Shown: one piece after another, positions 45,001-51,819 of the stretch
Position numbering within the stretch: position 1 is the stretch's first letter
How the letters are laid out: every line of letters starts with the position of its first letter
Assembly: GCA_000018565.1 (NCBI GenBank)
Contig: CP000875.1
Coordinates: 3,053,199 to 3,117,198, forward strand
Direction: 5' to 3'
Length of the DNA: 64,000 nucleotides
From: Herpetosiphon aurantiacus DSM 785
Lineage (GTDB): Bacteria; Chloroflexota; Chloroflexia; Chloroflexales; Herpetosiphonaceae
Program-made: the position numbers and the translations under genes
Notes under the pieces: generated by a model
Databases searched by the model: none
Told to the model about the DNA's origin: nothing
The model's input: the letters and a program-made list of their open reading frames with translations, nothing else

Positions 45001-45922
45001 CCAGCTTGTGCAAGCCCAAACCGCCGAACAAGCAGGCGAATTATCGTCGTTGGTACGCTTGCAACCACAAGGCCAAGCAGCGCCGTTCTTTTGTATTCAC
45101 CCCATGAGCGGTATGGCCAATGTCTATGCAGCTTTGGCCCAATTGCTTGGCACGCAACGCCCATTCTACGGGGTGCAGGCCTTTGGCTTGGAATACCCTG
45201 AAATGCCACTTGACGATATTACAGTTATGGCGCAACGCTATCTCAGCGATATCCGTCAGGTTCAGCCGCAAGGGCCATATCTGCTTGGCGGCTGGTCGAT
45301 GGGTGGCTCGATTGCCTTTGAAATTGCCAGCCAATTAGTGGCTCAAGGCGAAACGGTGAGCTTGCTGGCCTTGATCGACACGCCCGCCAAACTAACAGGC
45401 ACATCACCAGCAACACTAACCGATTTGGAGCTGTTGATCGCCATGCTTGGGGTCGATGCCAACATTTTAGGGATCGACGATCCCAAGGCTGAGGCCAGCG
45501 AAGCAGTTTGGAACGAATTACTGAGCATTATCAAGCAACATCTTGGCTTGCCCGAAAGCTACACCTTACAGCGTTTGCGCCACCTGGTCAGCACCTTCCG
45601 CACCCACTCGCAAGCAGTTTGGAATTATCAGCCAGCTAACTATCCCAACGATGTGCTAATTTTACGGGCCGCCGATTTGGCAGGCGAGCACGACGACCAA
45701 CTGAACGAGGCATATCGCATAGCCGATTTAGGCTGGAGCCAGTTTGTCACAGGCCAAATTCAAGTCCAAACCATTCCAGGCACGCACAACACCCTGTTGA
45801 ACGAACCGTCGTTGCCAATCTTGGCTAGTCATCTCGCGGTAGCGTTACACAACGTTGCCGCAAATACATCTTTGACACCATCACACCATGAAGGATCAAA
45901 TGAAATTGCCATTATGGATTGA
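42014..45922 (+). CDS. Type I polyketide synthase with chain release: KS-AT-ACP-TE
   Basis: Last subunit, 1302 residues. KS (about 12-440, Cys about 182 in 'SACSTS', 'EAHGTAT', 'SNFGHLD'), AT (about 535-830, Ser about 627 in 'GHSLGE'; selectivity region 'VAAHSSL', malonyl likely but not canonical), ACP (Ser about 963 in 'GGDSLL') and TE (about 1020-1280, Ser about 1095 in 'GGWSMGG'). There is no KR, so the last ketide stays a beta-keto group attached to the aminoacyl carbonyl. The TE may hydrolyse or cyclise; a beta-keto acid could lose CO2 to leave a ketone, or attack of an amide nitrogen could give a tetramic acid. AGAGGAA precedes the ATG, 17 bp after the previous stop. The thioesterase II gene starts inside its 3' end. 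Confidence 0.93.
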   Translation: MSYDETDGNFDIAVVGLAGRWAGAPDIDHFWQQLCAGAEGISFFDDEQLLAAGVTPEQLAHPRYVKAGSVLEGVELFDAAFFGYSPREAELLDPQQRIFLECAWQALEHAGYNASTYPGLIGVFAGSSLNTYLLRNLASQQGRGTIPDLFQLIMGNDKDFLPTRVSYKLNLRGPSFSVQSACSTSLVATHLACQSLLGYQCDIALAGGISITVPQHQGYLAQEGGILAPDGHCRTFDAQAQGTLNGNGAGIVVLKRLDDALADGDSIYAVIKGSAVNNDGALKIGYTAPSIDGQAAVIQAAQAVADVDPVTISYIEAHGTATALGDPIEVAALTKAFRQQTDKTQFCMLGSVKSNFGHLDTAAGVTSLIKTVLALHHNRIPASLHFQTPNPQLELESSPFYVNTKLSDWPSDQPIRRAGVSSFGIGGTNAHIVLEEAPMLEPTEETDAWHMLVISGRNRATLNAATKNLAEHLEANPQLALADVAYTLQVGRQAFNHRRVLLCRSLDEASQILRQRDKRMISGQVSAATPAVVFMFPGGGVQYPSMGQELYQTQPIFRAAVERCLAMLKPEISANLRQLVYSENAKVHEQQLATMLYSLLAIFISEYALAQLWLAWGIQPVALIGHSLGEYTAAHLAGSISLEAALRLVELRGRLMDQLEDGAMINIALAEAEVLPLLGEQLSLAAVNGPEHSVVAGSIAAIQALEFELEQRAIKYRRLPIRVAAHSSLLKPIVAEFATFAQTISMQPATIPYISNVTGGWMSHEQWSNPNYWTEHLQSTVRFSAGMSQLLQNPAHLFLEVGPGQTLTTLTRAQANFGAERVVAQSMRHPQDQQTDTQCLLTAVGRLWLAGVAIDWAKLSASKRRRVALPTYPFERKRYWVEQFINNETQGPTLLEAAQGGYSLPESSEPAEASPGYERPNLTTEYVAPSNNLEHMITALWGAVLGVPLIGIHDNFFELGGDSLLALQVATHLTEKVHTTIGVRSLFEAPTIAELAQLVQAQTAEQAGELSSLVRLQPQGQAAPFFCIHPMSGMANVYAALAQLLGTQRPFYGVQAFGLEYPEMPLDDITVMAQRYLSDIRQVQPQGPYLLGGWSMGGSIAFEIASQLVAQGETVSLLALIDTPAKLTGTSPATLTDLELLIAMLGVDANILGIDDPKAEASEAVWNELLSIIKQHLGLPESYTLQRLRHLVSTFRTHSQAVWNYQPANYPNDVLILRAADLAGEHDDQLNEAYRIADLGWSQFVTGQIQVQTIPGTHNTLLNEPSLPILASHLAVALHNVAANTSLTPSHHEGSNEIAIMD

Positions 45923-46670
45923 GTGGTTGCGCAAGCAACCTAACGCCGCCCTGCGGCTCTTTTGTTTTCATTATGCTGGGGGCACGGCACAACGTGCCCA
46001 CCAGTGGACACAACAACTCGCAGCGGATGTAGAAATTTGTGCCGTCGAACTGCCTGGCCGTGGCAAACGCTTCATGGAACCAGCCTATACCCGTATCGAG
46101 CACGTGCTTGATGATTTGATTCCAGCGATCAAACCGTTGCTGGAAGAAAAACCATTCGCCTTTTTTGGCCACAGTATGGGCACATTGGTTAGCTACGAAC
46201 TCAGTCGGCGCTTGCAACGCGATCATCAACTCTCGCCGCAAGTGCTCTTGGTTTCGGGCCATGCTGCGCCGCATATCCCACGTCAAAGCGTGATTCATCA
46301 ATTGCCCGATCAGCAATTTTGGGATCGTTTGATTCAACTCAATGGCACACCCAAAGAAGTTTTACAACACCCAGAACTGCTCGACTTGTTGACTCCGATT
46401 TTACGCGCCGATTTTGCCGTTTGCGAAACCTATGTTTATTCCGACTCGCTTGTGCTCGATTGCCCAATGGTGGTCTATGGCGGGCAGGATGATCCTAGCG
46501 TCGCCGCCGAGCAACTTGAGTTATGGCGCAACCATACCAGCAATGAGTGTTTGGTTCAGATTATGGCTGGCGATCATTTTTATTTGCACAATCCATCGCA
46601 GCACGAGCTACAACAGCATGTCAACCAACAACTCCAACTTGTGCTTAGCTCAGTCAATTTAATTCGATAG
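45900..46670 (+). CDS. Type II (editing) thioesterase
   Basis: 256-residue alpha/beta-hydrolase of the GrsT/SrfAD type, which clears blocked or misprimed carrier proteins. Landmarks: 'FCFHYAGGTAQ', oxyanion region; nucleophile Ser in 'FFGHSMG'; 'ELPGRGKR'; late Asp and His in 'GGQDDP' and 'MAGDHFYL'. ATG 45900 has AAGGA immediately upstream, whereas the in-frame ATG at 45888 has none; either way it overlaps the PKS stop (45922), so translation is coupled. It is the last gene before the first MITE-like element. Confidence 0.92.
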   Translation: MKLPLWIEWLRKQPNAALRLFCFHYAGGTAQRAHQWTQQLAADVEICAVELPGRGKRFMEPAYTRIEHVLDDLIPAIKPLLEEKPFAFFGHSMGTLVSYELSRRLQRDHQLSPQVLLVSGHAAPHIPRQSVIHQLPDQQFWDRLIQLNGTPKEVLQHPELLDLLTPILRADFAVCETYVYSDSLVLDCPMVVYGGQDDPSVAAEQLELWRNHTSNECLVQIMAGDHFYLHNPSQHELQQHVNQQLQLVLSSVNLIR

Positions 46671-46721
46671 GATAAGCGTCATGGTTGATTAAATTAACAA
46701 TGGATTACGTTGCCTCACCCC

Positions 46722-46898
46722 TTACAAGGGTAGGTTTTCGCTGCGAACCAGGGATAGGCTGGTTCATCGGTGGATGATTTGTCCACCACTATAAGCCCTT
46801 GAGGGGGTGCAGGGGGATTAAAGCCCCCTGCGTCTCCCGCCTTGAGGCGGGACGGAAGGGTGGTGATCCACAATGATTGTTAAAACCTACCCTTGTAA
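46722..46898. mobile_element. MITE-like element, copy 1 (177 bp, 17-bp perfect terminal inverted repeats)
   Basis: Left end TTACAAGGGTAGGTTTT (46722-46738) and right end AAAACCTACCCTTGTAA (46882-46898) are perfect inverse complements. The interior has a CTGGTTCATCGGTGGATG block, a GGGGGTGCAGGGGG...CCCCCTG stem and CCCGCCTTGAGGCGGG. No open frame or transposase is inside. The flanks (CCTCACCCC left, CGAGGGGTTGGAGGTGAGGG right) resemble the ends of the palindromic repeats. The rest of the 369-bp gap between the thioesterase and glycosyltransferase genes holds only the latter's ribosome-binding site. Confidence 0.75.
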
Positions 46899-47039
46899 AG
46901 CGAGGGGTTGGAGGTGAGGGACGAGAGCAACAATTGTTAATGCCATGAACCATGACGGATCAGGATTTAGCCCAGCGGAAGGTAGCGACCAGCATTGTTC
47001 ACAGCGGAAATTCCGCCACCTAGCCCGAAAGGAACGCTC

Positions 47040-48233
47040 ATGCGTGCATTATTTGTTCTCAACCCTGGAATAGGTCATTTAAACCCCATGTTGCCAGTCG
47101 CGCAAATTTTGCAAGAAGCTGGCCATGATCTTGCCTTTGCTACATCACCGAAGATGTTACCAAGCATCAATGCCAAAGGGTTTAACACCTTCGCTGCTGG
47201 CTTAAACTGGCTTTCCTCCGAAATGGATCAAACGTTTCCTGAAATTTTCGAGCTACCATTTGCCGAGCAAGGCCAAGCAATTTTGGGCAGCATTTTTGCC
47301 GATGCCGCCGCCCACCCCATGGTTGCTGATTTGCTGAATATCTGCCAAACATGGCAACCAGATCTGATTGTGCGCAACGATTTTGAGTTTGGCAGTTGTG
47401 TGGCTGCTGAGATCTTGGGCATTCCTCAAGCGACGATCAGCATCAGCTATTTTCTTTCGGCCAATGCACTCGAATCGTTGATTGGCGAAGAATTAGCTTA
47501 TTTGCGCAGCACCTATGGCCTTGCACCCTACCCAACCATGGATATGCTCTATCCATCATTATATTTAGCCTTTGCCCCGCCATCATTCCAGCCCAAGGAA
47601 ATTCCAACTATGGAATCGTTGCGGCCACTGCGTTTTACGCGGTTTAGCGATGGTGATTTACCAGCCTGGGTCAGCCAATTACCTGATCGACCAACCGTTT
47701 ATGCCTCAATGAGTTCAGTTTTCGATACCCCAACGATCTTCCCGATGATTCTTGAGGCCTTGCGCGACGAGCCGATTAACCTGATTTTGACCGTGGGAAC
47801 CAAGCAAGATCCAGCACAGTTTGGCCCCCAACCTGCGAATGTTTATATCGAGCAATACATTCCTCAAGCATTGCTGTTTCCCTATTGCGATTTGTTTATA
47901 ACGCATTGTCCATTCGCCACGATCATGGCGGCAATCAGCCATGGCATGCCATTGCTCATGATTCCAGTTGCCGGCGAAGAGCCTGCTGGAGCCATGCGAG
48001 CCGCCGAGCTTGGTTTAGGCAAAGTTTTACGCCTGCCCAACCAACCCAAGGAGTTTTTCGACCAATGGGTTCCAGAATTTTCGGTTGAGTCGATTCGCGC
48101 CAGCGTGCGTGAGCTGCTGCAAACCACGCGTTATCGCAACAATGCCCAACGTTTTCAAGCCGAAATTCAAGCCCTACCTGGCCCTGAACGGGTGATTGAG
48201 CTATTAACCAATTTGGCACACAAAAAAAGGTAG
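47040..48233 (+). CDS. GT1 (MGT-type) glycosyltransferase
   Basis: 397-residue GT-B enzyme. The N-terminus 'RALFVLNPGIGHLNPMLPVAQIL' carries the family's His; the donor domain includes 'VYIEQYIPQALLFPYCDLFITHCPF' region in two pieces, 'ISHGMPLLMIPVAGEEPAGAMRAAELGLG' likewise. The usual HCG motif is replaced by HCP, which is a modest departure. ATG 47040 follows AAAGGA; an in-frame upstream start at 46995 lacks a site. The C-terminus is odd: the last codons and the stop (TAG 48231-48233) lie in the left end of a MITE-like element, so the natural end of the protein was probably altered by insertion. It sits between the assembly line and a TylF-like methyltransferase gene, pointing to glycosylation of the product. 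Confidence 0.9.
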   Translation: MRALFVLNPGIGHLNPMLPVAQILQEAGHDLAFATSPKMLPSINAKGFNTFAAGLNWLSSEMDQTFPEIFELPFAEQGQAILGSIFADAAAHPMVADLLNICQTWQPDLIVRNDFEFGSCVAAEILGIPQATISISYFLSANALESLIGEELAYLRSTYGLAPYPTMDMLYPSLYLAFAPPSFQPKEIPTMESLRPLRFTRFSDGDLPAWVSQLPDRPTVYASMSSVFDTPTIFPMILEALRDEPINLILTVGTKQDPAQFGPQPANVYIEQYIPQALLFPYCDLFITHCPFATIMAAISHGMPLLMIPVAGEEPAGAMRAAELGLGKVLRLPNQPKEFFDQWVPEFSVESIRASVRELLQTTRYRNNAQRFQAEIQALPGPERVIELLTNLAHKKR

Positions 48234-48395
48234 GTTTCCGCTGCGAACCACAAATACGCTGGTTCATCGGTGGATGATTTGTCCACCACTATATGCCCTT
48301 GAGGGGGTGCAGGGGGATTAAAGCCCCCTGTGTTTCCCGCCTTGAGGCGGGACGGAAGGGTGGTGAGCACCCATGATTGGCAAAAACCTACCCTT
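48222..48395. mobile_element. MITE-like element, copy 2 (about 174 bp)
   Basis: Same orientation and nearly the same interior as copy 1 (CTGGTTCATCGGTGGATG, ATTTGTCCACCACTATA, GCCCTTGAGGGGGTGC, GACGGAAGGGTGGTGA). The left end is degraded to AAAAAAAGGTAGGTTT, the right end AAACCTACCCTTG is intact. It begins within the 3' end of the glycosyltransferase gene and supplies its stop codon. The two copies bracket that gene as direct repeats. Confidence 0.75.
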
Positions 48396-48474
48396 GAACG
48401 AAGAGAGACTAGCGGGAGAGGAGCATTACTCATTCTAATCCAATCAACCATTTTGCAAGGGAGATTATCAACCA

Positions 48475-49308
48475 ATGGCGAACGAAGCAGCCCAGCTTTA
48501 TCTTGATCTACTGAAGCGCTGTATTATGGGCTTGGTTTATGAAGACCAGCCATTACGCAATATTGTGTATGAGCCATTTAGCATCAACGCGCCCTACACT
48601 GGCCCCTACAGCACCTTTGACCGTGAAAAACGGCTTAACGGCCATGAGTGGCCCAGCCAAGCCCATACCATGCTCAGCATGCATCGGCTTAACAATATTC
48701 AAAGCTTGGTCACCGATATTCTCGAAAAACAAATTCCAGGCGATTTGATCGAAACCGGAGTTTGGCGCGGCGGGGCGACGATCTTTATGCGTGGCATTCT
48801 CAAAGCCTACAATTGCAACGATCGCACAGTTTGGGTCGCCGATTCGTTTCAAGGCTTCCCTAAAAACGAAGAAGAAGGCCTACTCGGCGAAACTGAATCG
48901 CCTGGCTTGCCTCAAGAGCAACATGGCCCGCCGCCCAAGCCCATCCAAGATATCCTCGATCTACTTTGGAAGGGCACATCTTACGAAGATGTACGCCAAC
49001 ATTTCGAGCAATACGGCCTGCTTGACGACCAAGTTAAGTTTCTCAAGGGCTGGTTTTGCCATACTCTGCATCAAGCTCCCATCGACAATTTGGCGCTTTT
49101 ACGGCTTGATGGCGACTTATATGATTCAACCTACGATGCCTTAGAAGCCTTGTATCCCAAAGTTTCTCAAGGTGGCTATGTGATTGTTGATGATTATGCA
49201 ACCTTCGAAGAATGCTATAACGCCGTGCATGATTATCTTGAATCAATTGGCGCAGAAGTAACCATGCAGCCAATTGATGAAGACTCAGTTTTTTGGCAAA
49301 AGCTCTAG
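48475..49308 (+). CDS. TylF/MycF-family O-methyltransferase
   Basis: 277-residue S-adenosylmethionine-dependent, metal-dependent O-methyltransferase of the macrocin O-methyltransferase family, whose characterised members methylate hydroxyls of macrolide-bound deoxysugars. The SAM-binding segment is 'GDLIETGVWRGGATIFM'; family features include 'VWVADSFQGFP' and the C-terminal metal site 'LRLDGDLYDSTYDALEALYP' and 'VIVDDYATFEEC'. AAGGGAG lies about 11 nt before the ATG. Placed right after a glycosyltransferase, it probably methylates the attached sugar. No deoxysugar biosynthesis genes are in the window, so the sugar itself comes from elsewhere. Confidence 0.9.
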   Translation: MANEAAQLYLDLLKRCIMGLVYEDQPLRNIVYEPFSINAPYTGPYSTFDREKRLNGHEWPSQAHTMLSMHRLNNIQSLVTDILEKQIPGDLIETGVWRGGATIFMRGILKAYNCNDRTVWVADSFQGFPKNEEEGLLGETESPGLPQEQHGPPPKPIQDILDLLWKGTSYEDVRQHFEQYGLLDDQVKFLKGWFCHTLHQAPIDNLALLRLDGDLYDSTYDALEALYPKVSQGGYVIVDDYATFEECYNAVHDYLESIGAEVTMQPIDEDSVFWQKL

Positions 49309-49359
49309 TGTGGCTCGTTTGTCAATCAACCTGAGCAGCCTTAGTGTGAAGGAGTCCTA

Positions 49360-49638
49360 GTGAACACCCGATTTTTAGGCATTCCCTCGGTGGTTTGGTC
49401 GATGTTGGCTTTAGTGATTGCGGCAATCTTCGTGTATGTCTGGCCAAGTGATAAAGTGCCAGGCGATACCACCAGCATTCGCTATTTAATTTTGCGCTGG
49501 GGTCATACCCTAGTTTGGGTCTTGATTGCAGGCTTTATCTTTTTACGCAGCGTTGGGGCTACCAGCCTAGCTAGCTTACTTGGCGGCCTAGCAGGCATCA
49601 CCTATCTCGCCTTTATCGCAACGCTTGTGTTCAACTAA
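49360..49638 (+). CDS. Small membrane protein with three predicted helices
   Basis: 92 residues starting at GTG 49360 with GAAGGAG upstream. Three hydrophobic stretches are visible (VVWSMLALVIAAIFVYVW, TLVWVLIAGFIFL, LLGGLAGITYLAFIATLVF). I do not recognise a family. It is 51 bp after the methyltransferase on the same strand and before a strong terminator, so it is the last gene of the transcript; it could also be an unrelated bystander. Confidence 0.75.
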   Translation: MNTRFLGIPSVVWSMLALVIAAIFVYVWPSDKVPGDTTSIRYLILRWGHTLVWVLIAGFIFLRSVGATSLASLLGGLAGITYLAFIATLVFN

Positions 49639-49657
49639 ATTAAGCTCAAGCCCAACC

Positions 49658-49691
49658 AAACGGCCCAACCAAACTAGTGGTTGGGCCGTTT
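49658..49691 (+). terminator. Strong intrinsic terminator at the right edge of the biosynthetic locus
   Basis: Perfect 14-bp stem (AAACGGCCCAACCA with TGGTTGGGCCGTTT, loop AACTAG), with the T-run forming the end of the stem. It follows the small membrane protein gene by 20 bp. Confidence 0.85.
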
Positions 49692-49830
49692 TGAATAGTT
49701 ACGGGTTTCGTGATGCTGGGCCTAACCAAACAATAGGACTAGCCCAGCCCATAATCGTTAATATGTTCGTAAGTTCGTAATTGGATACTACAAACAAATC
49801 CTTCCTCCTCACACACACTCTTTCTCTTCT

Positions 49831-49856
49831 ACAAGCGGCTCAATTGAGCCGTTTGT
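49831..49856 (-). terminator. Palindromic terminator downstream of the HAMP-STAS gene
   Basis: ACAAGCGGCTCAA with TTGAGCCGTTTGT, 13-bp arms with one G-U pair. It lies 5 bp after the minus-strand stop and is followed by GGTTTT on the plus strand, so it may act in both directions. Confidence 0.65.
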
Positions 49857-49860
49857 GGTT

Positions 49861-51432
49861 TTAGGAAAGTCGATTAACCCGCAAATATTCCATGCCCCGT
49901 TTGAAGGCTTGTTCCAAGGTAGCAGCGCTTTCGATCATACCTAAATTGATGTGCAAGTTAACCAAGGTTTCGGCCATGTCTGGACGAATGCCTGCCAAAA
50001 TGACTTGCGCACCCAACAAGCGAGCAGCCTGAGCCGCATCAAGAATCGCCCGCGCCACGATATTATCAACCACTGGAACCCCAGTAATATCCAAAATCAC
50101 AATTTTGGCGCGTTCTTGCTCAATCGTCAGTAACAAGGTAGTGCTAATATCATTGGCGCGATCAGCGCTAAATTCGCCGACCAAGGGCATCACCACCATA
50201 TGTTTGGTGATCGGAATGCTGGGCATGCTCAGGCGGCGCACCGTATCAAGCAAGCGTTCTTGGGCGAGATTTTGGGCTTGAACCTCGGCCAAGGCATTGT
50301 GTAATTCGCTGGTACGACCAACAACTTGGGCCTCAAGCTCTTCGTTGAGGTTAGCCAACCGCTTTTGTGAGGCATTCAGGCCGCTAGCCATGGTATTGAA
50401 AGCCCCAGCGAGGCTGGCCAGTTCATCGCGGGTATCAAGCAACACTGGCTCGAAATTGTTGGGGTTTTCGCTAAATCGGGTTACGCCTGCATACAAGGTT
50501 TGAATTGGGCCAGCGATCCGCCGCCCAACATACCAACCAACGCCAATCACAATGGGGGTTGCAATAAAAATAATCATCAGCAAACTGACGGCTAAGCGCC
50601 CAACATTGCCATAAATCACTTCTAGCGGTCGTTCAACCACTAAAATCCAATCGACAGGCTCGATTGAGGTGCGCACGCCTAAAACTTCTTCACCAAAGAC
50701 ACTCTCATAAGTTGCGACGGTTGCTTCAGAACCAAGCAACGGTATTCCGCGCATCTCAGGGTGTTCTAGCAACGATTCAATTTTGGCGGCGCTAATCAGA
50801 TCGCCTTGCTCAGTCAGAATTAACACGCGCATTTCAGCAGCGGTTTCAATTCGGGTCGTGCTCGTCCAAATCCGTTGCATGCTGACATCGGCTACCAAAA
50901 AGAGTGCTTGATTGTTTGAGCTAAGCAGTTGGGTCGCAACCCGAAAGCGTGGAATCTCTTGCGGTGCTAATTTGCGTGAAATGGTGCCAGTAAATGAGGG
51001 TGGGTCGGCGAATGAAACGCGACGCGTACTAAGATCTGCCAACAACTGTGCGCCAGTTAAGGACATTGGCAAGGTCGGATCACCAAAGCGCGAGCTAGCA
51101 ACCTGACGCTGACCATCAGCGCTATAAATCGCTACCTCGGCAAAACTTGAACGAAATAGCCCTAATGTTGATAGTTGTTGAGCCGTAATTGTTTGCGGAT
51201 CAGTTTCACGGGCAATATTCTCGGCAACATCTTGCAGTTCAATCGTGGTATTGAATAAAAATCGGCGAAAATCTTCGGCAGCCAAATCAGTTAAGGCCAC
51301 TTGTTGGCGCTCAGCCGATTGCTCCTCGGCGCGATAACTGATATATAAAACTAATATCCAAACACTAAGCAATGGCAGCAATGCAGAGAGTGTGATGATC
51401 CACGTAACTCGACGACGAACACGTGCTCGCAT
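49861..51432 (-). CDS. Membrane sensor: Cache-like domain, HAMP, coiled coil, STAS
   Basis: 523 residues. A first helix (TWIITLSALLPLLSVWILVLYI) and a second (LAVSLLMIIFIATPIVIGVGWYV) bracket a periplasmic sensor of about 250 residues (dCache-like). A HAMP linker (GRRIAGPIQTLYAGVTRF), a coiled coil ('ANLNEELEAQVVGRTSELHNAL' region) and a C-terminal STAS domain of the RsbR/RsbS type (about 410-510, 'ILDITGVPVVDNIVA', 'ILAGIRPDMAETLVN') follow. There is no kinase, phosphatase or cyclase domain, so the output is through STAS partner binding, as in stressosome-like switches. AGGAA precedes the ATG. Another STAS protein with the same C-terminal pattern is at 54571-55524. Confidence 0.88.
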   Translation of the reverse strand: MRARVRRRVTWIITLSALLPLLSVWILVLYISYRAEEQSAERQQVALTDLAAEDFRRFLFNTTIELQDVAENIARETDPQTITAQQLSTLGLFRSSFAEVAIYSADGQRQVASSRFGDPTLPMSLTGAQLLADLSTRRVSFADPPSFTGTISRKLAPQEIPRFRVATQLLSSNNQALFLVADVSMQRIWTSTTRIETAAEMRVLILTEQGDLISAAKIESLLEHPEMRGIPLLGSEATVATYESVFGEEVLGVRTSIEPVDWILVVERPLEVIYGNVGRLAVSLLMIIFIATPIVIGVGWYVGRRIAGPIQTLYAGVTRFSENPNNFEPVLLDTRDELASLAGAFNTMASGLNASQKRLANLNEELEAQVVGRTSELHNALAEVQAQNLAQERLLDTVRRLSMPSIPITKHMVVMPLVGEFSADRANDISTTLLLTIEQERAKIVILDITGVPVVDNIVARAILDAAQAARLLGAQVILAGIRPDMAETLVNLHINLGMIESAATLEQAFKRGMEYLRVNRLS

Positions 51433-51819
51433 AGTGTTTCCTATCCATCAGACCATGGACGACGTAGAATTCATGGCTGATTTACCAAACACCATGCGCT
51501 GCCTTGGACCAAGCAACCCAGTTCGATCCGTGCAACGAGTGATGTTTTTTGAAGAATCCCCGAAGTGTAAACCTGCTAAAAGATTATTCTAATATAGCAG
51601 CAAATAGGCTAGCTAGCAATATAGATATTTTAACAATTTTAGGCTTGCTACCAACCAATATCGTTGCGATTTATGCCCAAGTATGGCTGATTTTGGTTAT
51701 TGCTATGCCCTCACCCCGACCCCTCGCCCACTGCGGCGGGCGAGGGGCGTATTCCCTGAGCAGTTCCCCCTCGCCTGCGGGAGAGGGGCTGGGGGTAAGG
51801 GATTCAATCGATCCTAAGC
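51433..51819. other. Intergenic region with palindromic repeat
   Basis: 387 bp upstream of the HAMP-STAS gene and downstream of the second GH1 gene. It is AT-rich for about 120 bp (51550-51670), then carries repeat copy C. A small frame at 51549-51977 is an artefact of the repeat and the GH1 antisense. No gene seen. Confidence 0.5.
51708..51801. repeat. GC-rich palindromic intergenic repeat, copy C
   Basis: CCCTCACCCCGACCCCTCGCC, CACTGCGGCGGGCGAGGGGC and CCCCTCGCC-TGCGGGAGAGGGGCTGGGGGTAAGGGA (in parts). It is shorter than copies A and B, with the same order of blocks. Confidence 0.75.

Noticed and set aside
22364-46670. Siphonazole-type cluster
   Set aside because: Oxazoles need cyclisation domains and oxidases; all C domains here have HHxxxD motifs and only one Thr module exists.
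46722-48395. Insertion sequence with transposase
   Set aside because: Elements are about 175 bp and without an open frame; the gene between them is a glycosyltransferase.
22364-49638. Halogenase or cytochrome P450 tailoring gene
   Set aside because: None of the genes carries flavin halogenase or P450 motifs.
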